From contig NC_089186.1 in the NCBI RefSeq assembly GCF_947507565.1, positions 930,001-994,000 on the forward strand: a stretch of DNA of 64,000 nucleotides, read 5' to 3'. Every line of letters begins with the position of its first letter. The first letter of the stretch is position 1. The position numbers and the translations under genes were made by a program. Positions 11,412 to 24,600 of the stretch are shown piece after piece. The notes beneath the pieces were generated by a model. That model was not told the origin of the DNA. It was given only the letters and a program-made list of their open reading frames with translations, and ran no database searches. This stretch comes from Oscarella lobularis (lineage: Eukaryota; Porifera; Homoscleromorpha; Homosclerophorida; Oscarellidae).

Positions 11412-12886
11412 GTTCCATGACCGTGAATGACGTGGCCAAGTTTATTGCCGATAAAGGCTTTCCAGAATACGCAGAGAATTTTCGAAAAGAGAACGTTGAC
11501 GGACGTCTGTTGGCGCATCTAGATGAAAAGGCTTTGGCATGCTTGAAAATTCCCAAAAAAGAAAGGACCGAAGTTTTGAAGTGCACTTCAACAAAAGTTC
11601 CTGAATTTAGACTGGTCTCGGAGTCACTGGCGGCCGATCGTTTTAAGCGGCCTGTTCTTGGCCTGATCCGTTCTTTTGTCATGAAAGAAAGGCGTGTATG
11701 GTCAGTAGGCAGTAAAGGAGGTCGGGTGCACTTGAAAAGCACTGGAGTAACTGTGACTCTTATAGAGAATGCTGTAAGCAAGGAAACGAACGTTTCGGTG
11801 ACGTCTTATTTACCGGAAGATTATGCAAAAACTTCAACGGTAGCTTGTGTCGCGACAGTTCTACCTCATGGATTGACGCTTAGAAAGAAAGCAGCAATAG
11901 AGCTGCGACATCATCTTTGCTTAGAAAAACCGTTTACAGTTAAAGTTCTTTATCGCAGCGGTCTCTCAATGTGCGATGAAGGATATCAGTTGCTTGCTGA
12001 TTTGAACCAAGAGAAAAGGTCTGCCGTTGATGGTGAAACGGAAATTAGAGTGGAAAGAAATTGTATTCGCATTCTCTGTCTTGGCTTCTCCGAGTACTGC
12101 ATTGTACAGGAAGGGTATTTTTTTGTTTCTGTTCGCATATATGCTCCTCTTGCTTTCCTTGAAGGAAGATCAGAAGTAAACGTTGTTGCGTCACTATCGT
12201 GTCAGTGCCATGTGGTTACGGAAAAGATTGATCAAGATCAGAGAGCATTGAGCGGCGAACCAAGAGAATGCAAGGAATTTCAAAACAATTACATCAGCGT
12301 TGACACGACCGAAAAAGTGAAGTTGTCTGTTGATTCACCGAAAGACTTGTATTCCGTTAGTGGCAACTCAAGTTACACTATTCCTGCAACAGCTTTGAAA
12401 TCACTGATTGGCGAGGACCACGTGAAGTGCATAACAAGGCCGTTTTTTCTTAAGCGGACAACGAACACTTTAGATCTTATTAGGATAAACGTTTCCTTTG
12501 AAGCTATTGACAGAACTGGCTCTACCGTGGAGTCATTTTCGCTTTACCCGATAATATGGCAACCGACGCCAATACAAGGAACTCCCAACTGGCTAGACGA
12601 AAAGGTGTCTTCAGATGAGCGACGGCACGTGGCTACACAAATTGGCGAAAAGTGGAGGCATGTTGGAGAGGTTCTCATGCCAGAACCGAGGTTCACATAC
12701 GATGAACTGGATATTTTTGAAGAGAAAAGCAGTAATAGAAATCGGGCTCACGCAATGCTTAATGAATGGGCACAAAGGCATCACAGAAATGCCACGAGAA
12801 GAATGCTCATAGGTGCACTAAGAAGAGAAAACAAAAACGCCTTGATAACAGAAGTTTTCGGCTGTAATCCCGACGCTCTGACGTAA
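11412..12886 (+). CDS. SAM 2 - ZU5 - Death C-terminal exon of RNF213-like copy 1
   Basis: A single exon of about 490 residues with three modules. Residues 1-60 form a SAM domain (MTVNDVAKFIADKGFPEYAE, then LAHLDEKALACLKI). Residues about 90-200 form a ZU5-like beta domain (RVWSVGSKGGRVHLKSTGV, then VTVTLIENAV). A variable stretch (about 200-390) of UPA-like character follows. Residues about 395-489 are a Death domain (VATQIGEKWRHVGEVLM, then FEEKSSNRNRAHAMLNEWAQ). ZU5-Death pairing is known from UNC5, PIDD and ankyrins; Death domains form signalling oligomers. The preceding exon, once its frame is restored, joins in phase, so this is the natural end of copy 1. An acceptor (CTTTTTAG) precedes it, but an in-frame ATG at 11417 would also allow separate expression. 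Stop at 12884-12886. Confidence 0.8.
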
Positions 12887-13292
12887 TCCCGACAGTGTGT
12901 GTCTAGTCGTGTTGCTGTTGGTAACCGTTAATTGTTAGTTGTGATGTCTTAGGCTGACTTCGACCTATTTTTTGTGTAATTAGAGAACGTGTTTTAGCTA
13001 ACCTCGCATATTCCATCTTTTTCGTTTTGATGCTTATTTTTATGGTTGACGTTTTTGGTATCGCTATCAAGTTTGGCTGCATGGCTACCTTTTTGTTACG
13101 CAACGAGTACTCTTTGATTTTGTAGGAGGTCAATCAGTTTCTTTTGTGATCCTAGACAGTCAGACGTGAGAGAAATGGCTGAGAAAAGGACGCCTGAGGA
13201 ACCTATATGTGTCAGCGATCGTCACTGATGATCGATGATCGTTCGCGACTTCTTCAACACGGTCGACATCGCGAGGTAGAACTCGATCTATA
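12887..13292. other. Intergenic, no gene seen
   Basis: This is the 3' flank of copy 1. No coding exon with homology and splice sites was found; the short minus-strand frames here lack family features. A TA dinucleotide at 13291-13292 forms the left edge of the following transposon. Confidence 0.5.
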
Positions 13293-13871
13293 GGGGGGGT
13301 TCCTGAATCCGAACAAGGTAGAGGGGTCGAGCGAGCTGATGAAATATTGCTCCTACCTAAAAGCAGCTCCTGGCTTACTTTTTGCTTCAAGTTGAAGGGT
13401 AGTTACAGTAGTGCCCTTTTTTTAGCGACAGTCCGGGATCTGAGCGATGACGTTTTCGGGTCTTCTTACGCAAAAGTTTCCCGGACAAATCGATATTTTT
13501 GGCCTATCCGGGGGACTCCTGAATCCGAACAGGCGATATCTCCGCCAAAAATTGTCGTACCGAGGTCAGCTATATATCAATCGAAAGCTTAGAAATTGCG
13601 CTTTCACGCAGCACTAAAACAATTTTTTTTTGCAAGGCTAGAGCAAAGTTACTCGCTTTCCAAGATCCTTAGGGTTATACTCTTTCTCGTGATCAGATAT
13701 GACCATGAAGCAAATTTCTTTAAGAAGAGGCCACAGTTAATGAATTTATATAAGTTTTGCATAGTTTTGAGCTTGATACGTGTACATGCTTTGAAGTGAG
13801 GCTGAAACACTTTGACCTGAGCAACATGCCTTTATGCGGACAGCAGTCAGACACATCCCACATGCCAGGAC
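13293..13871 (+). repeat. Left arm of the foldback element
   Basis: It pairs with 14279-14854 on the opposite strand. Outer end GGGGGGGTTCCTGAATCCG, inner end near CACATCCCACATGCCAGGA. Confidence 0.8.
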
Positions 13872-14278
13872 GAGTTGCAGAAGTCTTGTGCTACCTCAAA
13901 AGATGCACGCAAGCACCTGAAGACTTTGCAGTTCGACGGCTTTTACGTTATATATGTATATAGTCAATATTCAGCTGCACCATGTCTTACAGTGCTATTT
14001 AGCTTTGCGTTTCGTAGAATAAGCGTGCAATAGCAAGCGCGAGTCAATTTTTACACTCGAAAATAGTGTAGTCTAATTTGATTAGTGACTATAGCCGACC
14101 TTAATCAGTCATTTAGACCAAAATCAGTCTATTTCACTAAACAACAATAGATTCGTGGTCATTCGGTATTGCAAATTGCATCTCTCAGCTAAACGTCAGT
14201 CAAAGCTTTTTAATTCATACGAGATGTAGCTTACTAGTTACTATACAATAGGTTGGGTGAACCTTCTAAAGGTTTGTC

Positions 14279-14854
14279 CTGACATTTGGGATGTGTCTGA
14301 CTGCTGTCCGCATAAAGGCATGTTGCTTAGGTCAAAGTGTTTCGACCTCACTTCAAAGCATGTAAACGTATCAAGCTCAAAACTATGCAAAACTTATATA
14401 AATTCATTAACTGAGGCCTCTTCTTGAAGTAATTTGCTTCATGGTCATATCTGATCACGAGAAAGAGTATAACCCTAAGGATCTTGGAAAGCGAGTAACT
14501 TTGCTCTAGCCTCGCAGAAAAAATTTGTTTTAGTGCTGCGTGAAAGCGCAATTTCTAAGCTTTTGATTGATATATAGCTGACTTCGGTACGACAATTTTT
14601 GGCGAAGATATCGCCTGTTCGGATTCAGGAGTCCCCCGGATAGGCCAAAAATATCGATTTGTCCGGGAAACTTTTGCGTAAGAAGACCCGAAAACGTCAT
14701 CGCTCGGACCCCGGACTGTGGCTAAAAAAAGGGCACTAACTACCCTTCAACTTGAAGCAAAAAGTAAGCCAGGAGCTGCTTTTATAGGTAGGAGCAATAT
14801 TTCATCAGCTCGCTCGACCCCTCTACCTTGTTCGGATTCAGGAACCCCTCCCCC
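14279..14854 (-). repeat. Right arm of the foldback element
   Basis: Inverted copy of 13293-13871. The inner end reads CCTGACATTTGGGATGTGTC and the outer end runs to CCCCTCCCCC before TA. Confidence 0.8.
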
Positions 14855-15050
14855 TACGGTATAGCCGGACGTTGCGATGGGAACCCTCAAGTCGTGCTAC
14901 GATCCCCATAGAGCACCACAGAGCACAGAGTAGATCCGAAAACGCGTTCTAAATGTCAAAGCTAGATATTCGCTTTTTTCTATACGGGACTGAAAAGAAG
15001 TCCCGGTCCGTTTCTTCACGTGTTTGTCGCCCGTGTTGTCAGCGACGTGG

Positions 15051-16325
15051 ATGTCGAGCTTTCCTCAGCCCGATCTGAGTTCCAAGAGCCTTGACGCTTT
15101 TGCTGCTGTCATGCTGGCTCAAGCTCGATCAGGAGAGTCTCTATCTCAAGACAATCTTAGGGTAACCGTAAAAAATGGTGAAGGAGCGATTTCACAACTA
15201 CAAAGATGTAGATGAGATAAAGAATCCTATTTGCTTGAAGGTTGCTGCTCAGACGGAGGATTTTTACGCCGACGCAGCTCGATTGCCGTAAGGGAAAGAT
15301 GCTTGGAGTACAGGGTTTTTATCTAAATAAAATATTTTATTAGGATTTTGCAGCGATTGTAACCGCAAAACAGTCGTATTTCTTGGGCATGGCGGAATTT
15401 CATCAGGAGCAGGAATGCAAGGGTAATGTTAAGCACGGAGAGTCTAGATATAGGGTAAAATCAGTAGGCGTGTCTTTCGAGCGTGGAATTCGTTAATTAA
15501 ATGCAGTTTGCTTATGGCTACGTCGACGGCTACGTCAACGACGCTGCGAAGAAGGGAGAAATGTTCTTTTAACTTGGAGTAAGACAAGAATATTTTTTAA
15601 TTATTTAAATTAGCGTCTTTATTCTTTTTCTCTTCTAGGATGTTTTTCATCAGATCGGTTGAGAGATGTCCTTAGCCGAAAAGGACAACAACATCTACGG
15701 CTCTTCATCACAACTGAATCCGATCAGTCGAGTCGAGCGCCTCTTAATTGTCAAGGCAACACCGCTCTCCTTTCCCGCGTCGACGAGGAGTCGGGATCTG
15801 TTTTCCGGAATCATTCCGAAGACGATTCACGACGCCGTGGCGCTAGTATACGAGTCGCAGCGAGAAGCGCTGGTGCGGGCGGAAGTGGGAAAACTGCGAG
15901 AGGCCAATTTTATGTTGAACGGGTATGAAGCCAAGGCTGAATTATTCTTATTACAGACACTGTACAGTACTAAGGTGTTGAAGAGAGTTTTATGTATTTA
16001 GTCAATTAAATAATAATTTATTAATTTAGGTTTTCTTTCTCACGTTTCTCTTTTATATTAGGACTTGGTCAAGTTTCAATTTGCCGGCAGCCATAGATCG
16101 TGGAAAACGACAACGCGACATCACACTTTGACAGCTGACAGAGACGTGGATTCGTCGCCGCACCGATTTCCTAGGCGACAGAAAACGTCTCAGACGTCGT
16201 ACCACCGACTCAACCTACAGCACCAATATGGCGGGAACAATAAGCGATGCCATGCAATTGAACTAACAGCGCCAAATTCCGCAAAAGGAACCGCGGACCG
16301 CCTTCCTGTCTCTCCCTTCCTCTGA
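15051..16325 (+). pseudogene. BRO1-domain (ALIX/PDCD6IP-like) fragment, decayed
   Basis: Pieces of an ALIX-type BRO1 domain occur in order across short introns. They are SLDAFAAVMLAQA (15087-15125), then EIKNPICLKVAAQTEDFYAD (about 15215-15275), then AKQSYFLGMAEFHQEQE (about 15366-15415), then a long piece with AEKDNNIYGS and PISRVERLLIVKATPLSFP and ALVRAEVGKLREANFMLNG (15672-15925), then SSFNLPAAID (about 16064-16100). ALIX binds ESCRT-III through this domain and continues into a V domain that is not present here. The pieces lie in different frames with stops between some of them, and no C-terminal half follows, so a dead or partial duplicate is most likely. An unusual exon structure cannot be fully excluded. 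Confidence 0.65.
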
Positions 16326-16799
16326 AAATTCGTCTATAAAGAAAAGCACCTAAACGAAGAAACACTAATCTCCTCTACTATCCATGTACGAATGCTCGCC
16401 ATGGTGCACGTGAGGATCACGGAGAAACGAGATTAGCCAGGAAAATGCAATTAACCATTGGCCAATGGTAAGCTAGAGCAGCGTTTACCTTGTGATCGAG
16501 TCTGCCCCCTGTAACACGCACAACGCTAAGGTGAGACAGCGCGTCGGTGAATCCTACTACTGGAGCTAAATCCCGGTCTGAAGTTCGTTACCGACCACAT
16601 GGGTGAGAAGGACGGATCGATGTTCGGACCCCGAGTGTGCGATCCTGTTTACCAAGGCAAGTTTATGTGTTCTGACCGTTCTCCTCCCTTATTCGCACTG
16701 CGACAGTGTATTCTCTCAGCTGTAGCATTCTCGAGCACCGATACTAGCGCGTCCTAGCACGCGGTGTCCAGCTCTAACCATGTGTTCTCACTATTCCAG
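16326..16799. other. Intergenic or 5' region of RNF213-like copy 2
   Basis: No domain was recognised. The region ends at a good acceptor (CTCACTATTCCAG) at about 16799, so it may contain an untranslated first exon or an intron of copy 2. Confidence 0.4.
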
Positions 16800-19700
16800 G
16801 TTTAGAACTCCTCATTGGAGAACAGACGTGGGTTCTTCGATGCCAAAAAATTACTTTTGAGAATGGTGTCGACGTGAAACGACCATCTGAGCGACTTCCT
16901 TTGCAGGAGAAGCCTGAAGATGTGGATCACGTGATTATCGCTCAAATACGATCTTCCGTTGGCGACGACATTGAGAGCATCTTGCAATCTCAAATGAACT
17001 TGAAATCTAAAGGTCTGATACTTGTGCACAATTCAGATCATTTTCCCAGTCAACAACCGTATTCACTTGGAAATGACCCTAAAGTACCTGTCGTTATTGT
17101 ATTGCTCTCTTCCGGTGCGTCTTTGCTAAAGGATCTACGAAAGAAAATTCTTGTCACTTTTCAAAGCGAATTTTCTGCTGACTTGCATCAGAACTATCCT
17201 CCTACAAAATCGGCGCTCTTTCGAACCAAAACCGGATTTTATCTACGAAAAAAGCTGAAAAGTTTACTGGGTCCAAAGGACACGTGGCTGCAATCGTTGC
17301 ACAAAAATCCCGGAAATTTTCAGGCTCTTTTTCAACTTATTGCCGACTTCAGCAAAACTGTAAAATCATTAATATTTACGTCTTTAGTACCAATTTTCAT
17401 TTTATTTTTATTTAGTGCTCTGAGAAAAAAGTGTCGTCTTCTTCTGCTTCAAAAAAAATTGAGAGAGTTATAGAAGTGCTTTCCTCTCATATAAACGAAG
17501 GGTTTCAGTCGAACTTTCTTTTTCATATCATGATGTCATGGAGACTCCGCAGGTGGTATACATATACAAATTGTTTCACATCGTATTAATTAATTAAATG
17601 AATAATTAATTAATTTTTCAGCGTTTCTACACCCAAAGCAAAAGAGCATTTTTTTAATTGCGCAAGGAAACTGGGTGACTTGAACATAAAAGCGATTGAT
17701 GTGGTGAAAGAAGTAATCAGGTAAGGTATGGCCAGATTAATTGACCTTTGGTTATTACTGTGTTCCGTACGGTCCGTCGATTAGAAATGATGTTAGGGTG
17801 GCATGGCGTGATACTCTCGGCCACAGCTCAACGGAAATTTTGTTCCAAGTGTTTGAATTCCTATGTGAAGAACAGTTTAGGTCGTCATATTCGGATTTGA
17901 AAAGTTTGGAAGGCTTGCGAATTTTCTTTTTTGCTGGTATACGTCTTTGCTGCAAAAATGCAATTCTCAATTTTCAGTACAGGTAGCGCACTTGGTTTAT
18001 TGCACGTTCATCAGAAGGAGAAAATTCCTCCTTTGCAATTTTGGAAGCGTTGCATTGAGGTGCTCAGCTTCTACTTTTTGTTGTTTTCAAAAAATTTTGT
18101 TGCATTTTAGTTTGTTGAAGCGAAGCAAATGACTTGGACTTCTGAAGCAATAGACAGCCTACATTTGTCACTTCAGTTTGCAGCTGCCGTTCCACTGAGT
18201 AGTATGAGCTTCAGTGTTGAAGACTTTCTTCTACTTGTAGTGAAATTTCAAATTTTTAGTTTCGCAGTTGTGAGGTACGAGCAACTGCTATAAAGACGTT
18301 GTCTAAAAGCAGATTTTCTTTTTACAGAGATTTACTCTGTCGCCTTTTTCCTCTCGTATCTTTTGATATGGAGAAGTGCCAAGCACTTTCTAGTTATCTT
18401 TGTGCCCATTTTTTGTCCGACAGTCGTCTATTTTCTTCTTTGCGGCACTCTCACTATAAAGCATTGGGTGATCAAGTTTTGCTGAAGGAGGTACGTTGGC
18501 AGACGTTTCTCTAAAATTTGGCACTGGTGTTATTTAGGCTTGCGATCTAATGCTTTTTCTTCATCAAAAACTTCACGAAAGTGCAAAAGACTGCGACGTT
18601 AGAGTTCTTGATGACATTGCTAGAAACGAAATAAGAAAATGGTGTGAATGCATTCTCTATTGTCTTCGTACCAAGTCAAGAGAATGGCCTTCTCATGTGA
18701 CATCGTTTCTGCAAAGGCTTCCAGAGCAACTACGTACTATCCTTCGCCGAGAGGTAAATCTAGCTTAGAGATTCCTGCTGGCTGATGCATGCAATTAAGG
18801 TTAATGGATTTTTGGAAATGAACGCTGCTGAGATGCCAGTTGCGGTGTTTACATCAGCACTTGAATTGTTTAAGTTTGTTGAGCCGACGGTATGTACCAG
18901 GAGCAGCTGTTTTAAAATTTTTGAGCGTCTTTTTGGCTTGTGAAGGCGCTGGTACACTTTTTAGATGGCTGCAAGTTCTCACAGGTTATTGATTTAAAGC
19001 AGCGTCCGTGGCAGGATCTGTTTAAGTTGGTCAGTGGATTTAAAAGGTATAAACCGCATATAGCTTACTTACGATGTCTATTGCGGAACGTCGACTTGCT
19101 TATAAGTGCTTATTAATTAAGCTGTAAAACTGTATTAAGTAACACTGTTCTTTTCTCTTCTTACTTTAGTCAAGAATGGAATCTTGCTAAACGAAGCATG
19201 CTTTCGTTTTTACAACGCGTTGCCCAACCGGCATATGCAAGTCGTCGAGACTTCTTCTTCATTTTGCTATCCCTCAGCCATCCAAACGGAAGTCCTGACA
19301 TCTTGACTCTTTTTGGCGACAGTTCTGTCTCTCACGAGGCGGATTACACGTTGTTAACAGAGTTGTCTAGTTTCCTTCGAAGGTATTTCAAGGGTCACGC
19401 ACTTCCTCTGAGAAAAAGCCTTGCAGGCGCTCTTGTAGAAACTATCTGACATTGACCTTTCTATAACTAATCCTTATGTGTTATAGACTCGCCTTGGGCA
19501 AGAGAAAGCATCTATGTTTTGCCAAAGTCTTCTTGTCGTGTATCTAGAGGTGAATCTTGGTATACCCAGTTGTTCTGTTATTGACTGAAACTTTTCATAG
19601 GCAGTGATTCCTAGACAGGAAGATATTTTTATAACAAAGGCCGACAGCAGTGTTGGGGATTTTGTCGCGGTGCTAGAAAGCGAAATGAAATCGTTCTACG

Positions 19701-21685
19701 AATTCGAAAGACTGGCGTCAAGTCCAGTCATTTCTGTCAAAATCGTAGCTCTCTGGAATATTATGGCTGCCATTGTCGAAAGAATTCCGATTTCATCCCT
19801 AAAATTATTTTCTATGCCATTTGTCGTTCAGCTTTTAGGACGAATGCACGATGACGTTTCTTGGCCATCTACTTTGGAAACGAGTGACGAAAGAAGCCTC
19901 TTAACAGATGATCAAACCAAGTACAGAAACTGGCACTCAGACGTTTGTGCCTGGCTAGTCGAGCAGAAGTCTCGATTTCAGAAAGGAGAAATATCCTTTA
20001 GCGATGCAAAGTTATTCGAACACAAATACGATCAAATTAAGACTTTCTACAGCTGCTTCTCGAGCGCAGAGGTTATTCCTCCCAAGGATGACGTTAACGC
20101 AATGGCGTCCTCTTTTGTCTGTATGGCACGCGAGCTGGTAGAACTTCTCTACTTTCAAGATCAATATACAACCACCAAAGTGTAATTCAACTAGTAAATC
20201 ATTTCTAATGCTGAATTAAAGTCTGTACGTTTTTGCAGGGTGAGTTTTGAGAACACTCTGGAATATTGGAAAGTGAAAATAGACCCAAATGTGAGAGACC
20301 TCCGGGAGAAAAATTTGCTTAAAATTAACTGTTATGCCAAGTCATATCCTGAGCGAGGAAGTTTTAATTGTACGTATGCTGAAGCTTGCGAGGTCTTCAA
20401 TGTAGTTAACAGTTGGCTGGCTCCTATTCGCGATCTACTGCCCATGCTGGGCTGCTTCACGGCGAACAACTCTGTGTTTTTCTTCTCGTATTTGGAGCGA
20501 GAGATGCGGCAGATCAAAGACAATCCGCAGATGACGCGTAAATCGAGGAGCGAGGATTCCGACGAAGAGGACGAAGAGACTCACGATAGTTCTGCGGTAC
20601 ACCTAGTGGTAAGCCTAAGGTTATGAGAATTTCATTTGATCAAAGCTAGCTTTCACGTGTTTAGACGTTCAAAAGAGCACTGGAAGGCGCAAAAGCCTCT
20701 TTGGAGCTTCTGCTAAATAACGAGGCACGCCACAGGAATGTATCAATACTTGGACAAGAACGTTTTCGAGGTGTCAGTGTTAAGGCGGAGCTTGAAAAAC
20801 TTCTTCAGTATGAAGAATTTTCGAAATCTTGTGGTGGAAAGCTGGACGAAGTGCGACAAGGCATAGCGGACATGATTGGTGTGACGGATTATTCAAAGCT
20901 AATTCGTGTAAGTGAAAGTGTAGTACCAAAGTTGAGAAAATGTTTTTAAGGTCAAGTTGCTAGGCTATGGACGAATTCTGCCATCAATATAAAATGGTTT
21001 TTGTGGAAAATGACAGGCGATTCTTAAATCTCAAGTCTGCGAATGGTATGTTATCTAAAAACCATTTTGAGAGTCCGGTCTTATTTTTTGCGTATCTCTA
21101 GATGTCGATTTGAAAGAGCTAACAACACGCGACTGCAGTGTTTTAAGAGAAAATTTGGACAAAATCTTGCTTAATACGCCGCACAATAGACTTCGTCTCT
21201 TCTTTGCGGTATCAATGCAGTCTTCACACGATTCAGCGCGAACAAAGCTTTCTCTGTATAGGTTTTGGAAAGCGATGAATTCTTTCATCTGATAAGAAAT
21301 GGATCGTTCTTCTCAACGGACGGACGCGTTCGCTTTAAAGAGCAGGTGAACTTAATGCCATGCAGCATTAAGAAAATGTGTTATCTGCTCTGTAGGTCCA
21401 GCTAATAACAAATCAACTTCAAAATGAAGAATACAACGAAGCGGTTCTAAATCATCTGCTAGTTGCGTTTGAATGCATTGCGCCTTTCACCGATCCAAAA
21501 GCGACGTTTGTCGATCTTTTGAACAAGTTGAAAGAATCCGAAATATTCTCTTACAATAATTGGGCTAACGAGATTTGCACAGTCAACAATAATATGAATC
21601 TAGTCAAACTTTGGTTTGTCAAATCAGAGGTAACGTATATAGACTGTCGTAGTGAACCCATTTATTTGAATTTTTCTGTGTGCAG
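16800..21685 (+). CDS. RNF213/mysterin-like copy 2, N-terminal exons
   Basis: About fifteen exons separated by short GT-AG introns lead in one direction into the long exon at 21686. The first (16800 to about 17353) reads LLIGEQTWVLRC, then VIIAQIRSSVGDDIESILQS and VPVVIVLLSSGASLL. Later pieces include 18550-18765, 19198-19450, 19604-20180, 20240-20610, 20686-20910 and 21110-21265. The products are helical and Leu-rich, without a recognisable catalytic motif, as expected for the N-terminal stalk that precedes the AAA ring in RNF213. Assignment rests mainly on position and continuous splicing into the AAA exon. The true N-terminus was not located, and upstream exons beyond the ALIX fragment are possible. 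Confidence 0.6.
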
Positions 21686-24600
21686 GGTGACACTTTTGCA
21701 AACGTTATAACCGACTTGGAAGCTATTATGAAAAACGGATTAATTACGTTCTATTTGGGCGAGGAAGAACTTGCATTTGGCGCAGGTGCCCACTTCTTGG
21801 AGCTAAGTTATTCTGTCAGAGAAGTTCGGACTGTAAGAAAAATCTCGAGTGAGTTTGGCAGCGAACTGCATAGTGGCGCTGTTTACAGCTCCTCAGTAAC
21901 TTCAGAACCTAATTGGCATGAGAAGTTTAAGACCAAACGTAACGAATTTACAACGCAGCTTTCAATTGATCAAACTGAGCAAGAAGTCACTCGCAAAATG
22001 AGTTCTGAAGAGCTTGAAGATTTCGTTCGCAGGCTAAGCTTTATGGAAAGTGACGAAAAGTCGGAGCATCAAGAAAAGATACGTACGTTCCAGGAGCAGT
22101 TTGCTTTCTTCCAAAAAATCTATGAAGTGTCAGTGATTCTGTTCAAATTGTGTCACAAAGGTTTCCAAAAAACTTTGCAATACGAAGTGACCGAGCCCAA
22201 TCTTGATAAAGTTCTTCATAATACAGAAGTTATGCTCAGCGATTGGCGGGAGCTCCTTGAAAGCTTTCGTACAAAGTATCCTCAGCTATTGCTTTTTGGT
22301 GTCCGAGCTGTCTTTATTATCGCAAAGTCGCTGGGACCTACTCCTGTCTTAAGAGATTTAGTGCAGCTCTCAAGTAAAATATTTGACGCTAAAAGAGAGA
22401 CTATACTGAGGCTAACACAAGTCATTCAAGCCATTCTTGAACGTCGTAGCTATATGCTACGTGAAACTGAGTCATCAATGGACACTGCTGCTGTTTTTCT
22501 AGAAAAGCTAAGAACGGACAAGAGCCTTCGTGCATCGCCAATGAGAAGGACAGCTAAAAAAGATACAGTTGCACAGAGTGTCTACCTTGCTTTTGGATTT
22601 AGCCGAAAACAGCTTTTTGAACTAATTGTTAAATTGTACGATGGATTTCCAGAATCGTACGAATTACTTCGTTGCACGGAAGAAACGTTGAAAGAAGACC
22701 TGAATTTGTTTTTGCAAAGAGCCCGTGCGTTTCCGAGCAGAATTTTTACTTTAGTGGAGGTGAACAAGTTGAGGATTGAGTTGCAAGAAGACGTTCTGAG
22801 ATTTCAGATGGACAAGTCGTTGAAATCTAAAGTCAATGTATGCTACATTTTAACGGACAATGCAGTATTCCACGAAGCTCCTTGGATTCAAGTCTTTCGT
22901 TACAGAGAAGAACCTTTGGCTCTAGTAGCGAAACAGGAAATAAAAACTAAAACTTACTTTAAGGATTGGGTTCAGGAGTACAACAACCTCCGTAATCTTA
23001 CGCTAGTTTATGGTGAAGCAGGAAACGGAAAGTCGCATTACATTCGAAAGCAGTTGAGCGAGATGTTCTGTGAAGAACAGGTCTGCGTCATTGCTGTTCA
23101 CGAAGCATTCGCTCCACTGCACGCTATTGAAAAGCTTCAGAATCTCTACCGAGAGAGGCAATTGCAAGCTTGCATTTACTTCAACTTTACTATTGCTCCT
23201 CCGAAAGAGGCCAAAGATGACATTAGCCAAGCCGAATTCAATCGTTATGAATCCTTGAGGACGGAAATGTTCTGGTTTATGTTCTCGTTGATTTGCATGG
23301 GATTTGTCGAGGACACCGAAACGGGGAAATCGTTCCGTCTTTGCGGCGATTGCGCATGGCACATCTACATTGAAGTTCCTTCAGGACACAAGGGCAGTGA
23401 AACTGACCTTAGTTCGTTCCTCAGCTGTTTCCCGCTTTTCTATTACTTCGGAAATCCCTACAGAATATCATCAGACGCACCTTTTGACATTGACAGTAGT
23501 GTGCAACTCGTTTGCAAGTATTTAAAAGCTTACGATAACGGAAGCATCGACAAGTTAGCTAAGGCAAAGAAACGGTTTCTAAAAAAACTCCGACGGGCGA
23601 AAAGTGAAGAGATGGAAATCGTCAAATTTTCTGTTGAAAAGGACCTTTGCGACGACGAGTGCTACCACTTGTTAGATAGGTACATGCCTGAGCACGCAAA
23701 GCAAAGAAAAGTGTCTCAGGTTTTGTTTGTGAAGTACATGGAAAGGCGTTGTTGGGCTCTGGACGAGTCCTCCTACTTCAATTACAATCAGGGCGTGACT
23801 CGACTAAAGGGATCAGAAACTGATACCAAGAAGCTTGGATCGACCCTAATGTCTGCTATGCTTGATGAAGTAAAGGCGATGTGCAAAACTGATATGAAAT
23901 CTGGAGAAGACAATCTGGAGTTAATTATTTACGATTTTGAAGGCAAATCCGCCAGCTTTTACTTCCTTTGCCTACGTCCGGATAAACTCGATAAAGAAAA
24001 GCAAGACCGCCTGGAAAGGATAGAAATTGAAGTTCCCAGTCTGGCCCAAATTAGCCAAAGAGAAGTACTCGATCAGTGCCTTTCTAAAGCACTCAGTTTG
24101 AAATTGCCGGAAAAAAAGCGCCTGTCTCTTATTGACGAGCACAAGTACGTGCTGACTCCTGACTACGCTGTAAAAATGCTAACTCTGAATGAACGAAGAC
24201 GGTGTGGCGTTCCCGTAATCATAGAAGGAGAAACCGGGGTGGGAAAAACTGCTCTGGTGCAGATGCTCTCGCGACTTTGGAATCAGTCCGTTTGTGAATC
24301 CAATGTAAAGGTTGCCGGTCAAATAGCTGACATTCTGCAGGAAAAGGTGACAAAGAAGGGTGCCATGAGCCAGGAGTTGTCTGCTTTAGTGACGGTTTTA
24401 AGTGAGCTCAAAAGGATGGAGAGAAATCCGGAAGTTGTTTTGAATTTTGAAAAATCCGACGTCGCTGCAGTTTGCCGCGAATGCCCAAATGTTTCACGTC
24501 TTTTAGCCGTTCATCTGAAGAATTTCTCCGTTCTCTTACTAGTAGATGATAATGCCAGTGACGAAAAAATGACATCCTCTTTTGGGGAAAGGATCGAAGA

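Larger units (their letters stand above)
13293..14854. mobile_element. Foldback DNA transposon with about 580-bp inverted arms and TA flanks
   Basis: The left arm (about 13293-13871) reappears reversed at about 14279-14854 with only scattered differences. The outer ends begin GGGGGGGTTCCTGAATCCG and end in the reverse complement, and each is flanked by TA (13291-13292 and 14855-14856), as expected for a Tc1/mariner-type TA target duplication. The spacer (about 13872-14278) has no coding potential. The matching 67-residue frames in the two arms (13596-13799 and 14348-14551) are repeat shadows, not genes. The element is non-autonomous, since no transposase was found. A motif like the terminus (ACTCCTGAATCCGAACA) recurs inside the left arm near 13515, so the ends carry a subterminal repeat. 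Confidence 0.8.

Noticed and set aside
13596-14551. Two nearly identical 67-residue ORFs in opposite orientation
   Set aside because: They lie in the two arms of the foldback element and reflect the inverted repeat, not a gene pair.
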